The notes under the pieces were generated by a model. It was not told where the DNA came from. It ran no database searches and was given only the letters and a program-made list of their open reading frames with translations. Below are positions 1-8,757 of a DNA stretch of 49,733 bases, one piece after another. A program made the translations under genes and the position numbers. Each line of letters opens with the position of its first letter. Position 1 is the stretch's first letter. The DNA lies in contig CACMET010000010.1 in NCBI GenBank assembly GCA_902612825.1, positions 1-49,733 of the forward strand, given 5' to 3'. The stretch comes from an uncultured Alphaproteobacteria bacterium (lineage in GTDB: Bacteria > Pseudomonadota > Alphaproteobacteria > HIMB59 > GCA-002718135).

Positions 1-472
1 AATTATTGTCACCAAAATTTATTTCTAGTTTTTTTTCATAAACATTTTTAATAATATTCTTTATTTCATTCTTAAAACCATAATTAAATGCAATATTTAA
101 ATTAAGAGATTTATTATTAGCTGATAAATTTTCTATTTTTTCAAAAATCTCAATAATTTTTGCAGGCAAATTATTTCTAGAACCAAAAATCTTTATTTTT
201 ACTCCATTATCTTTTACTAATTCATCAAACGTATTGGTAAAATTATCATATATTATATCGTAAATTATATTAAGAGATGATCTCTTAAAATTCTCTGAAG
301 ATAAAGCAAATACAGTTAGATTTTGTAAGTTTATTTTGAGGGAATATTTAACTAAATTATTAATATTTTCAAATCCTTTTCTATAGCCGTATACATTTGT
401 AAAGTTATTTTTTTTTGCCCATCTTTTATTGCCATCAAGAATCATGGCTATATGACGTAAGTTATTGTACAA
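1..472 (-). CDS. uppS: Isoprenyl transferase (undecaprenyl diphosphate synthase), partial
   Basis: This is the N-terminal part of UppS, which condenses farnesyl-PP with isopentenyl-PP to make the C55 lipid carrier for peptidoglycan. The C-terminus lies beyond the left edge. The translation shows the family signature HIAMILDGNKRWAKK near residue 6, with the catalytic Asp of the DGN motif, followed by FALSSENFKR, which corresponds to the conserved FSTENWKR block. No ATG lies upstream of the signature, and an in-frame stop closes the frame further up. A TTG codon at 472-470, two bases after the frr stop, is therefore the likely start. It is the last visible gene of the rpsB-tsf-pyrH-frr-uppS series, the usual alphaproteobacterial order. 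Family is sure; the start codon is inferred. Confidence 0.88.
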   Translation of the reverse strand, partial: MYNNLRHIAMILDGNKRWAKKNNFTNVYGYRKGFENINNLVKYSLKINLQNLTVFALSSENFKRSSLNIIYDIIYDNFTNTFDELVKDNGVKIKIFGSRNNLPAKIIEIFEKIENLSANNKSLNLNIAFNYGFKNEIKNIIKNVYEKKLEINFGDNN

Positions 473-474
473 AC

Positions 475-1017
475 TTATACTTTCAAAATATCAACTTTTT
501 TTGTTTCTAATATTTTGTCAATTTTTTCTATATTATTATCAGTAGTTTTCTGTATATCATTTATTTTTCTTTTTAATTCATCTTCAGACAGGTTAGAGTT
601 CTTTTTTTCATTTTTCGAAGTTTCAATAAAGTCTCTTCTTATATTTCTAACTGTGACTTTTGAATTTTCAGCAAATTCAGAAGCTATTTTAATTAATTCT
701 TTTCTTCTTTCTTCACTTAATTTTGGAATTGGCAATCTTATTAGTTGTCCATCTGTTTGAGGGTTAATTCCTAAATTTGATTCTGTTATTGCATTTTCAA
801 TAGATTTTATAAGTGATAGATCCCAAATTTGAATAGTTATTGTATTAGCATCAAGAATAGAAATATTTCCTAACTGATTAAGAGGAGTTTTAGCTCCATA
901 TGCTTCAACAAAAATATTATCTAGCATAGATGGATTTGCTCTAGATGTACGTAAAGAATTTAATTCTTTTTCAAAATGTAAAACAGCTGAACCCATTTTA
1001 CTGTCAAGATCACTCAT
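475..1017 (-). CDS. frr: Ribosome recycling factor
   Basis: RRF works with EF-G to split post-termination ribosomes. The product is 180 residues, close to the usual 185. It shows the family pattern throughout: FEKELNSLRTSRANPSML near the N-terminus, the central block LIRLPIPKLSEERRKEL, and VRNIRRDF followed by a charged coiled-coil C-terminal helix of the three-helix domain. It begins 2 bases after the pyrH stop and ends 2 bases before the TTG of uppS, so all three are almost certainly cotranscribed. Nothing about the gene is unusual apart from high Lys/Asn/Ile use, which fits the AT-rich genome. Confidence 0.97.
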   Translation of the reverse strand: MSDLDSKMGSAVLHFEKELNSLRTSRANPSMLDNIFVEAYGAKTPLNQLGNISILDANTITIQIWDLSLIKSIENAITESNLGINPQTDGQLIRLPIPKLSEERRKELIKIASEFAENSKVTVRNIRRDFIETSKNEKKNSNLSEDELKRKINDIQKTTDNNIEKIDKILETKKVDILKV

Positions 1018-1019
1018 AA

Positions 1020-1721
1020 CTAATTTATCTTACTATAAGAACCCTTACGATTCAAAACATTAATTAATGAGTTTTTTTTAAAAATATTTGTAATAAATAT
1101 TGGAATATTTGTTTCTTTTGCTAGACTTATGGCCGTTAAATCCATAACGTGCAAATTCTTATTAATTACTTGATTGTAAGTAATTTTTTTAATGAGTTTT
1201 GCATTCTTATATTTTGCTGGATCTTTATTATATATTCCATCAACTTTAGTTGCCTTTATAATAAACTGACAATCTAATTCTGATGCTCTTAGTGCAGCAG
1301 CTGTATCAGTTGAAAAAAATGGATTCCCTGTTCCTGCTGCAAAAATTACAATTCTGTTTTTTTCTAAATGTCGTATTGCTCTTCTTCTAATATAAGGTTC
1401 AGCAATTTGAGACATAGTGATCGCTGATTGAACTCTTGTGGGAACATTTATTTTCTCTAAACTACTTTGCAATGATAATGCATTCATAACGGTAGCTAGC
1501 ATACCCATATAATCGGATGTTGATCTATCTATACCCTCTGATGCACCTTTAATACCTCTAAAAATGTTTCCACCTCCAATGATTAAACAAATTTGATATT
1601 TTTTTTTATAAACATTTTTAATTTCATTAGATATTTTATTTATCGTTGATACATCAATACCATAGTTTGAAGATCCCATAAGTGACTCACCTGAGATCTT
1701 AAGTAATATTCTTTTATTCAT
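1020..1721 (-). CDS. pyrH: UMP kinase
   Basis: PyrH phosphorylates UMP to UDP in pyrimidine nucleotide synthesis. The 233-residue product is typical in size for the hexameric bacterial enzyme of the amino acid kinase fold. It begins [13 protein letters not shown] (the Lys of the nucleotide-binding segment), contains the glycine-rich GGGNIFRG loop near residue 50, and the conserved [16 protein letters not shown] region near residue 130. It sits one base after the tsf stop and two bases before frr, in the usual translation-factor operon. No anomalies seen. Confidence 0.97.
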   Translation of the reverse strand: MNKRILLKISGESLMGSSNYGIDVSTINKISNEIKNVYKKKYQICLIIGGGNIFRGIKGASEGIDRSTSDYMGMLATVMNALSLQSSLEKINVPTRVQSAITMSQIAEPYIRRRAIRHLEKNRIVIFAAGTGNPFFSTDTAAALRASELDCQFIIKATKVDGIYNKDPAKYKNAKLIKKITYNQVINKNLHVMDLTAISLAKETNIPIFITNIFKKNSLINVLNRKGSYSKIN

Positions 1722-1722
1722 T

Positions 1723-2574
1723 TTATAAATTAATTAAATCAAAAGAAATTAGTTTAAAATTTAGTTTTGAATTTTCATCAATAATCTCTTTTACTGTCTT
1801 ATTCTGATCCAAAATGTAAGATTGATTTAGTAAAGTAACATCACTATAATATTTTTTCATTTTACCTTCTAAGATTTTATCAGCTATGTTAGAAGGTTTA
1901 CCCGAATTTAAGATTAAATCTCTTTGAATATTTTCTTCTTTAGTAATTAAATTACTATCTAAATCTTCGATATCAATAGATTCTGGTTTCATGGCAGCAA
2001 TATGCATACATAAATTTTTAGATAAATTTTTGATTTCATCACTATAATCATCTGCAGAGTATTGTATTAAAGATATTATTTTTCCAATATTTTTTCTATA
2101 ACTATTGTGTATATAAAATGAAAAATTAGTATCTCTATTTTCCTTAATTAATAAATCATTTAAAATTAAGTTTTCACCAATTTTTGCAATCATAGTATTG
2201 AAATAATCCTTAACAGTTCCATTATCATATTTTAAATTCAGAAATTCATCTTTACTTATTCTGGAATTATTTTCTAAAATTAATCTACCTAAATTATCAA
2301 GGAAATCTAAGAAGGTATCACTTTTAGCAGCAAAATCTGTTTCGCTATTAACTTTCATTAAAGCTGTAATATCTTTATTTGAATAAATACCTACGGCACC
2401 TTCAATAGCTGTACGATCACTTTTTTTAGATGCTTTAGCTAATCCTTTTTTTCTAAGATTTTCTATTGATTTTTCAATATTATTATTATTTTCTTCTAAA
2501 GATTTTTTGCAATCTAAAAAACCCGCACCTGTTTTTTCTCTTAATTCTTTAATAAGTTCAGTTAGGCTGGACAT
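1723..2574 (-). CDS. tsf: Elongation factor Ts
   Basis: EF-Ts is the nucleotide exchange factor for EF-Tu. The 283-residue protein begins with the UBA-like helical domain carrying [18 protein letters not shown], in which the usual MMDCKKAL has become FLDCKKSL. It also has the second signature, [13 protein letters not shown], near residue 77. The two dimerisation subdomains follow. The start codon shares its first base with the last base of the rpsB stop (TAATG), implying translational coupling with ribosomal protein S2, the standard rpsB-tsf pair. Confidence 0.96.
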   Translation of the reverse strand: MSSLTELIKELREKTGAGFLDCKKSLEENNNNIEKSIENLRKKGLAKASKKSDRTAIEGAVGIYSNKDITALMKVNSETDFAAKSDTFLDFLDNLGRLILENNSRISKDEFLNLKYDNGTVKDYFNTMIAKIGENLILNDLLIKENRDTNFSFYIHNSYRKNIGKIISLIQYSADDYSDEIKNLSKNLCMHIAAMKPESIDIEDLDSNLITKEENIQRDLILNSGKPSNIADKILEGKMKKYYSDVTLLNQSYILDQNKTVKEIIDENSKLNFKLISFDLINL

Positions 2575-3329
2575 TATTTATCATCCTTTTTATTATTATT
2601 TTCTTTAGCTTCATTACTTTTAATCTCAGGTTCTTTTTGAAAATTAATAGCATCTTGAATAGTTTCAGAAAAATAATTTTTATACAAATTTATAGAACGA
2701 AGTGCATCATCATTCCCAGGAATTATATAATCAATATTTTCTGGATCTGCGTTTGAATCCACTATTGCAACAACAGGTATATTAAGTTTTGAAGCTTCTT
2801 TTACAGCAATTTTATCTTTTATGACATCAAACACTATTAAAAGATCTGGTTTGCCATTAAGAGTTCTAATGCCGCCTATATTTAAATCAAGTTTCTGCTT
2901 TTCTCTTGAGATATCAAGTAATTCTTTCTTAGATAAATTTTTTGATTGCTCGTTATCTTTTAGAAACAATTCAATTTCATCTAACCTTTTAATTGAATTT
3001 GAAATTGTTTTCCAGTTAGTAAGTGTTCCACCTAACCATCTTTTGTTGACATAAAAATTATTATTCAACATGGCTAAGTCCTTTACAACATCGCTACACT
3101 GTTTTTTTGTACCAACAAAAAGTATTTTGCCAGATTTAGAAACAGTCTCATGTATTTTAGTTAGAGCTGTATTTAATAATTCTAATGTAATTCTTAAGTC
3201 AAATATATGAATGCTATTTCTAACTCCATATATATATTCTTTCATTTTAGGATTCCATCTTCTAACATTGTGACCAAAATGAACACCCGATTCTAGAAGA
3301 TCTTCTATTTTAACTTCTGGTAAATTCAT
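2574..3329 (-). CDS. rpsB: Small ribosomal subunit protein uS2
   Basis: Ribosomal protein S2, 251 residues from the start chosen here. The N-terminus MNLPEVKIEDLLESGVHFGH matches the usual S2 start, and the family motifs WNPKMKEYIYGVRN, FVGTKKQC and NKRWLGGTLTNW follow. An open GTG lies 24 bases further upstream at 3353. The ATG at 3329 is preferred because GGGAG (3339-3335) sits five bases before it and because homologues begin there. The C-terminus carries a charged Lys/Asn/Glu tail. The gene lies 98 bases from the end of dnaE and is the first gene of the rpsB-tsf-pyrH-frr-uppS series. Its leader holds a hairpin, described separately. Confidence 0.96.
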   Translation of the reverse strand: MNLPEVKIEDLLESGVHFGHNVRRWNPKMKEYIYGVRNSIHIFDLRITLELLNTALTKIHETVSKSGKILFVGTKKQCSDVVKDLAMLNNNFYVNKRWLGGTLTNWKTISNSIKRLDEIELFLKDNEQSKNLSKKELLDISREKQKLDLNIGGIRTLNGKPDLLIVFDVIKDKIAVKEASKLNIPVVAIVDSNADPENIDYIIPGNDDALRSINLYKNYFSETIQDAINFQKEPEIKSNEAKENNNKKDDK

Positions 3330-3334
3330 AAAAA

Positions 3335-3381
3335 CTCCCGGTTTAACCTCCACAGAAATAAAAACACCGGTTTTTTCTGTG
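3335..3381 (-). promoter_or_regulatory. Candidate structured leader of rpsB (hairpin plus possible pseudoknot over the ribosome-binding site)
   Basis: On the minus strand CACAGAAA (3381-3374) can pair with TTTCTGTG (3358-3351) over eight bases. Between them AAAC and GTTT can form a short upper stem around a loop containing CCGGT (3370-3366). ACCGG at 3342-3338 is complementary to that loop over five bases and overlaps the GGGAG ribosome-binding site (3339-3335). The arrangement suggests a pseudoknot that could occlude rpsB translation, as expected for autoregulation by S2; S2 control of rpsB-tsf is established in E. coli. A TATAAT hexamer at 3414-3409 could be the promoter -10 box, but no good -35 is visible. 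The pairing is seen in the sequence; the function is inferred. Confidence 0.45.
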
Positions 3382-3427
3382 TGCTAGATTTATTCTGATT
3401 GCTGTATTATTATAATGTAAAATATAT

Positions 3428-6400
3428 TCAAGATATTTCTAAAGAATAATCTAAAATTTTTGATTTATTTAGTTCATCAAGTTTTTTAAATGATTTTATG
3501 GAATATTGATTAAAATCAAAGTTAATCAATTTTTGATCAACTGTGATAAAAAGTTCAATAAAATTATTTGTATTACTTGTATATTTTTTTTCAAAAATCT
3601 TATCTCTCAATTCAATTATGTTACTGATATTTGAGTAGATATTAAATTTATATCTATTTTTTGCAAAAAAAGAGTCTAAAGAAACTATATCCCTTATAAT
3701 AAAACGAGAATCTGAGTTATTTTTTACAATATCGATTGTGAAAACTAATAAATTACCCTCTTTTAAAATGGGTCGATATTTGTATAAATTTTCACTAAAT
3801 ATTGTTAATTCAAACTGATAACTAATTTCTGAAACTGTAATAAAAGCATATTTTTTTCCATCTTTATTTGATCTCTCTTTGATATCCAAGATTGCACCAC
3901 AGACCTTCATAGAATTAATATTAATATTTTCATAACAATCTTTAAATGAATAAATATTTTCTAATTCAAAAAATTTTCTTGGATAATGATTAAGTGGATG
4001 ATCAGAAAAGTAAAATCCAATGACTTCTAATTCATTAGAAAGGATTTCTGAATTTTTCCATTCTTTATAATTTTGATTAAATAAATTTTTATCATCAAAA
4101 GAAATCTCATTATCTTCAAAAAGCATATCCTGATTTAGAAATTTTTCTCCTCCGAATAATTCAACAAATTTTGTAACATTATTAAATAATTTTGATCTAT
4201 TCATTTCTAAGCTGTCAAATGCTCCTGCTTGTATCAATTTTTCAAGCTGTCTTTTATTTATTACTTCCTTGGAAACTCTATTCATAAAATCAATGATACT
4301 TTTAAATTTGCCATTTTTATTTCTTTCATCAACCATGCTAGAAATTGATTTTAAACCTACACCTTTAATTGCTGCCAATCCAAATCTTATTGATTTTAAG
4401 CTGTCATTTATTTCAATAGAAAATAAAGGATCAGAAAAATTTATATCTGGTTTTAAAAAGTTAATATTTAATCTTTCTATTTCTTGTTTTAGTAAAATAA
4501 TTTTTTCTGTTCTATCTATAGAATAGTTTAAAGTTGCTGTAAGAAATTCGTGAGGAAAGTTTGCTTTTAAATAAGCAGTTTGATAAGATATTAAAGCATA
4601 TGCTGCTGCATGACTTTTATTAAAACCATACCCTGCAAATTTATCAACTAAATCAAATATTTTTGAAGCTTCTTTTTTATTAATATTATTTTGAACTGCA
4701 CCTTCTATAAATCTTGTTTTTTGCATATCCATTTCTTTTTGAATTTTTTTTCCCATTGCTCTTCTTAACAAATCTGCTTCTCCTAAAGAATAATTTGATA
4801 AAACTTGTGCAATCTGCATTACTTGTTCTTGATAAACAATAATTCCATAAGTTTCTTTTAAGACGTCTTCTAACATAGAATGAAGATATTTGATTTCTTC
4901 ACGTCCATGTTTTCTATTACAAAAAGAAGGAATATTATCCATTGGCCCAGGTCTAAACAAAGCAACTACAGCAATTATTTCTTCAAATCTATCGGGTTGT
5001 AGTTGGCGAAGGACGCTACCCATACCATTACTTTCTAATTGGAATATTCCTACTGTATCGCCCTTACTTAACTGATCATAGGTTTTTTTATCATTAAGAG
5101 GAATTTCATTTATTAAAAAATCTTTATTTTCTCTAACTATTAATTTTATGCAATCATCGATAATGGATAATGTAGTTAAACCAAGAAAATCAAATTTTAT
5201 TAAACCTGCCTCTTCAACATATTTCATTGAAAATTGTGTAGCATTCGTATTAGTATTTTGATCTTTGTATAAAGGAACTACTTTAGATAACTTTTCATGA
5301 CCAATTACAACTCCAGCGGCATGAGTTGATGCGTGTCTATGAGTTCCTTCAATTTTAAGACTGACATCAATAATATTTGAAATTCTTTCATCACTGCTTA
5401 TCCTTTCTTGCAAACTTCTTTCAGATTTAATAGACTCACTTAAAGTAAGTGGATTTGAAGGATTAAAAGGTATCAATTTAGCAAAGGAATCTACTTCTCC
5501 ATACGGAACTTCTAAAACCCTACCAATATCTCTTACCGCAGCTCTTGATGCTAGAGTACCAAATGTAATTATATGAGCAACACATTCACTTCCATATTTA
5601 TTATTTACATACTCAATAACTTCATCTCTTCTAGTTTGACAAAAATCTATGTCAAAATCTGGCATTGACACTCTTTCTGGATTTAAGAATCTTTCAAATA
5701 ATAATTCATATTCTAATGGATCTAAATCAGTAATCCCTAAGCACCAAGCTACTAAACTACCTGCACCTGATCCTCTTCCGGGACCAACAGGAATGAATTG
5801 TGCTTTAGCCCAATTAACAAAATCTGCTACTATTAAAAAGTATCCTGCAAAACCCATTCTAATAATTATTTCATTTTCATATTTCAATCTATCACTATAA
5901 ATTTGTATATTCTTAATATTCTTTTCTTTTATTTTTTTTTCAAGTCCCAGTTCTGAGGATTTTAATAAAAAATCTTCTGCTGATAAATTTAAATCATTTT
6001 TAAATTCAGGTAATTGTGGTTTTGTTGATTCAGGAAAATAATTACAAGATAGAGAAATATTTAAATTATTTTGTATTATCTCAGGAATATCTTCAAAATT
6101 TGAATACATTTCATCATTTGACTTAAAATAAATATTTTCATTTGAAGTATTTCTTTGAGAATTATTAATTGTAGATTTTTGAGCAATACATAGTAATGCA
6201 TCATGAGCTGAATAATCATCTTTATTTGCGTACTTAATATTATTTGAACCAATGAGGGGTATATCAAATTCCTTTGATAAATTAATAAATTCTTTTTCAA
6301 AAATATCTATATTTTGATCATTTATTCTTTGAATTTCAAAAAGAAAATTTTGCTTAAAAACTTTTTTAAAATTACCTATTAATTGAATGATATCTTTTTT

Positions 6401-6832
6401 TTTGTTTTCTTTATTTAATAAAAGTAGAGGATTAAACTCACCACCAATATAACAGAATAAACCTTCAGAAAATTTCTCTAATTGTGAAAAGTATATACCA
6501 ACATTATTTTCTTCATTAAGATGAGAAAGTGAACTTAATTCTAATAGATTTGTATACCCAATTTCATTTTTAACTAAAAATGTAACTTGGGAAATTTTAT
6601 TATTTACAATAATATCTAATAGATTTATTGAAGTTCCAATTATAGGCTGAATGTTATTTTTTACACATTCTTCCGAAAACTCAAATACTCCAAACATATT
6701 ATTATTATCTGTAATTGCGATTGCAGGCATGTCATTTTTTTTAGCAAGATCAACTAAATTACTAATTTTTAGCGTACTTTCAGATAAAGAATATGAAGAT
6801 AAAGAACGTAAATGAATAAAAGGATTATTCAT
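3428..6832 (-). CDS. dnaE: DNA polymerase III alpha subunit
   Basis: This is the replicative DNA polymerase catalytic subunit, 1134 residues, close to the 1160 of E. coli. The order is an N-terminal PHP domain (residues about 5-280), the palm with the catalytic PDFDIDF motif at 391-397, the fingers and (HhH)2 region, and a C-terminal OB fold and tail. GPGRGSGAGSL at 350-360 is the conserved glycine-rich segment of this family. The PHP metal-binding motif is degenerate: the usual HLRVHSxYS reads HLRSLSSYS, so the domain is probably not a nuclease and proofreading would rest on a separate DnaQ. It overlaps the end of lolD by 8 bases, and proS-lolC-lolD-dnaE is a familiar alphaproteobacterial order. 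Confidence 0.97.
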   Translation of the reverse strand: MNNPFIHLRSLSSYSLSESTLKISNLVDLAKKNDMPAIAITDNNNMFGVFEFSEECVKNNIQPIIGTSINLLDIIVNNKISQVTFLVKNEIGYTNLLELSSLSHLNEENNVGIYFSQLEKFSEGLFCYIGGEFNPLLLLNKENKKKDIIQLIGNFKKVFKQNFLFEIQRINDQNIDIFEKEFINLSKEFDIPLIGSNNIKYANKDDYSAHDALLCIAQKSTINNSQRNTSNENIYFKSNDEMYSNFEDIPEIIQNNLNISLSCNYFPESTKPQLPEFKNDLNLSAEDFLLKSSELGLEKKIKEKNIKNIQIYSDRLKYENEIIIRMGFAGYFLIVADFVNWAKAQFIPVGPGRGSGAGSLVAWCLGITDLDPLEYELLFERFLNPERVSMPDFDIDFCQTRRDEVIEYVNNKYGSECVAHIITFGTLASRAAVRDIGRVLEVPYGEVDSFAKLIPFNPSNPLTLSESIKSERSLQERISSDERISNIIDVSLKIEGTHRHASTHAAGVVIGHEKLSKVVPLYKDQNTNTNATQFSMKYVEEAGLIKFDFLGLTTLSIIDDCIKLIVRENKDFLINEIPLNDKKTYDQLSKGDTVGIFQLESNGMGSVLRQLQPDRFEEIIAVVALFRPGPMDNIPSFCNRKHGREEIKYLHSMLEDVLKETYGIIVYQEQVMQIAQVLSNYSLGEADLLRRAMGKKIQKEMDMQKTRFIEGAVQNNINKKEASKIFDLVDKFAGYGFNKSHAAAYALISYQTAYLKANFPHEFLTATLNYSIDRTEKIILLKQEIERLNINFLKPDINFSDPLFSIEINDSLKSIRFGLAAIKGVGLKSISSMVDERNKNGKFKSIIDFMNRVSKEVINKRQLEKLIQAGAFDSLEMNRSKLFNNVTKFVELFGGEKFLNQDMLFEDNEISFDDKNLFNQNYKEWKNSEILSNELEVIGFYFSDHPLNHYPRKFFELENIYSFKDCYENININSMKVCGAILDIKERSNKDGKKYAFITVSEISYQFELTIFSENLYKYRPILKEGNLLVFTIDIVKNNSDSRFIIRDIVSLDSFFAKNRYKFNIYSNISNIIELRDKIFEKKYTSNTNNFIELFITVDQKLINFDFNQYSIKSFKKLDELNKSKILDYSLEIS

Positions 6833-7514
6833 TTGTCAAATGTATTTTCTTATTTTTAAAATAATAAATTTCATCAGCTAATAATGAATAATTTTTGTTA
6901 TGAGTAACATATACTAAAGTTTTATTATTTTGTTTGATATAATTTATAAAAAATTTAAAAATATTGTTAGCAGTATCTTCATCAAGATTTCCAGTCATCT
7001 CATCAGCTAAAATTAAATCTGGATCATTTACCAAAGATCTAGCAATAGCGACTCTTTGTTGCTCTCCTCCTGATAATTTTAAAGGTTTATAATTTATTCT
7101 TTCAACTAAACCAAATTCAAGAAGTAGTTTTTTAGATATTTCATAACTTTTCTTTTCATTTTTATTAATTAATAGTGGTAGCATAACATTCTCGATCACA
7201 GTGAGTTCAGGAATCAGATGAAAAAATTGATGAATAAAACCAATGGATAATCCTCTAATTTTATTCGTTTCATCTTTAGAGCACAAAGAAATATCTTTAT
7301 TCTTAAAATAAAATTTTCCATCATATTCTGAGTCAAGTAAACCAATAATATTAAGAAAAGTTGTTTTGCCTGAACCTGAAGGCCCAACAATTGAAACTTT
7401 AGTGTTTTGCTTTAATTTAAAATTTAAATTTTTAATTATCTCAATTTTTGCATTATTTTCATTTGTATAATTTTTACAAAGATTGGTTATCTCTAATAAA
7501 TATTTATTATTCAC
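6825..7514 (-). CDS. lolD: Lipoprotein-releasing ABC transporter ATP-binding protein
   Basis: LolD is the ATPase of the LolCDE machine, which extracts lipoproteins from the inner membrane for transfer to the outer membrane. The 229 residues include Walker A GPSGSGKTT (about 44-52), the Q-loop region IGFIHQFFHLIPELTVIENV, the signature LSGGEQQRVAIAR, Walker B LILADEMTGNLDE and the switch His in YVTHN. The residue after ADE is Met where most of the family has Pro (ADEPTGNLD). It overlaps lolC by 8 bases upstream and dnaE by 8 bases downstream, so the three are translationally linked. The neighbouring FtsX-type permease supports LolD rather than another MacB-like ATPase. Confidence 0.93.
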   Translation of the reverse strand: MNNKYLLEITNLCKNYTNENNAKIEIIKNLNFKLKQNTKVSIVGPSGSGKTTFLNIIGLLDSEYDGKFYFKNKDISLCSKDETNKIRGLSIGFIHQFFHLIPELTVIENVMLPLLINKNEKKSYEISKKLLLEFGLVERINYKPLKLSGGEQQRVAIARSLVNDPDLILADEMTGNLDEDTANNIFKFFINYIKQNNKTLVYVTHNKNYSLLADEIYYFKNKKIHLTNE

Positions 7515-8757
7515 TTCTTAAACTTTTAACAGGGTCTATTCTAGCTGAACTTAAAGCTGGAAAAATAGTTGATATAATTGATATGATTATTGCTACACAA
7601 AGCACATAAACTACCTCATTTATACTAATTTTAGAAGGTAAAGATGATAAATAATAAACTTCTTCAGAAAACAGTTTTGTTCCAAGTAAATATTCTAAAA
7701 AACTTTGAATTGATTTAATATTTATTGTGAAAAGAATTCCAATTATTAATCCTATTAAAGATCCTATTAAACCAATTGAAATTCCAATAGTAAAAAATAT
7801 TTTTATAATACTTTTATTACTCATTCCAATAGTTTTCAAAATTCCAATATCTTTGTTTTTTTCTTTTACAAATATAATTAATCCTGAAATTATATTTAAT
7901 GATGCAACTAAAATAATTAAAGAAAGAATAATAAACATAACATTCTTTTCCACCTTAAGTGCATTTATTAAAGTTTTGTTTTGATCCTTCCAAGATATTG
8001 AATAAAAATTTAAAAAAAGATTAGATGTTTCTAATTCTACTTTATTTTTAAATAATTCAATTTCATTAGGAGATGATGTAAAGAATTCAATTTTGTTATA
8101 TATATGTTGATCATATAAGAGTAATTTTCTAACGAGTTCTGAAGATAAAAAAATTAAGTTTGAATCATATTCATATAAACCTAGATCAAATACACCTACT
8201 ACCTCCAATGTTTTAAACCTTGGAATATTTCCTAATATTGTTTTATCAGTCTTTGGAATTGCAATTTTAACCTTATCTCCCAAGCTTAAGTTCATTTCGT
8301 TTGCTAAGGAGTCTCCAATTAATATTTCACTTTTTGGATTTTGAATTAATGCGCCCATATTAATTGAATTAAACAAATAATGATTTTTATCAAATGCATC
8401 ATAACCTTTAATCATTACACCTCTTGAGTTATTTGATTTTATAATTAATCCATTTGTTTCAATAGATTTGTAGTGTTGATAAAAAAAAGAATTATCAATA
8501 TTCAATATAAGTTCATCAGCTTGCTTATTTGTTATCTTATTATCAAAACTATAAATATTAAGGTGCGAATTAAGTCCAATTATTCTGTTAGTTAGATCAA
8601 TTCTAAAACCATTCATAACAGACATAACTATAATAACTGCTGCTACTCCTAAACTAATACCTATTATTGAAAACCAAGCGAAAATAGACACATAGCCATC
8701 GGATTTCTTAGAAAATAAAAATCTAAAAATCAGTAATCGTTCTGATTTAGAAATCAT
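7507..8757 (-). CDS. lolC: Lipoprotein-releasing ABC transporter permease (LolC/LolE family)
   Basis: This is the inner-membrane permease of the Lol system, 416 residues. Its layout is that of the MacB/FtsX superfamily: one N-terminal transmembrane helix (around residues 25-50, WFSIIGISLGVAAVIIVMSV), a periplasmic domain of roughly 220 residues, then three C-terminal helices. The conserved block NIISGLIIFVKEKNKDIGIL precedes the coupling segment LKTIGMS, and the protein ends with the family tail PVKSLRSE. Many alphaproteobacteria have a single LolC/E-type protein that serves as a homodimer, and only one permease gene is visible here. It follows proS directly and overlaps lolD. Confidence 0.92.
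   Translation of the reverse strand: MISKSERLLIFRFLFSKKSDGYVSIFAWFSIIGISLGVAAVIIVMSVMNGFRIDLTNRIIGLNSHLNIYSFDNKITNKQADELILNIDNSFFYQHYKSIETNGLIIKSNNSRGVMIKGYDAFDKNHYLFNSINMGALIQNPKSEILIGDSLANEMNLSLGDKVKIAIPKTDKTILGNIPRFKTLEVVGVFDLGLYEYDSNLIFLSSELVRKLLLYDQHIYNKIEFFTSSPNEIELFKNKVELETSNLFLNFYSISWKDQNKTLINALKVEKNVMFIILSLIILVASLNIISGLIIFVKEKNKDIGILKTIGMSNKSIIKIFFTIGISIGLIGSLIGLIIGILFTINIKSIQSFLEYLLGTKLFSEEVYYLSSLPSKISINEVVYVLCVAIIISIISTIFPALSSARIDPVKSLRSE

Noticed and set aside
3330-3353. GTG start 24 bases upstream for rpsB
   Set aside because: S2 homologues start at the downstream ATG, which has a well-placed GGGAG, and the upstream stretch lies within the leader hairpin region.
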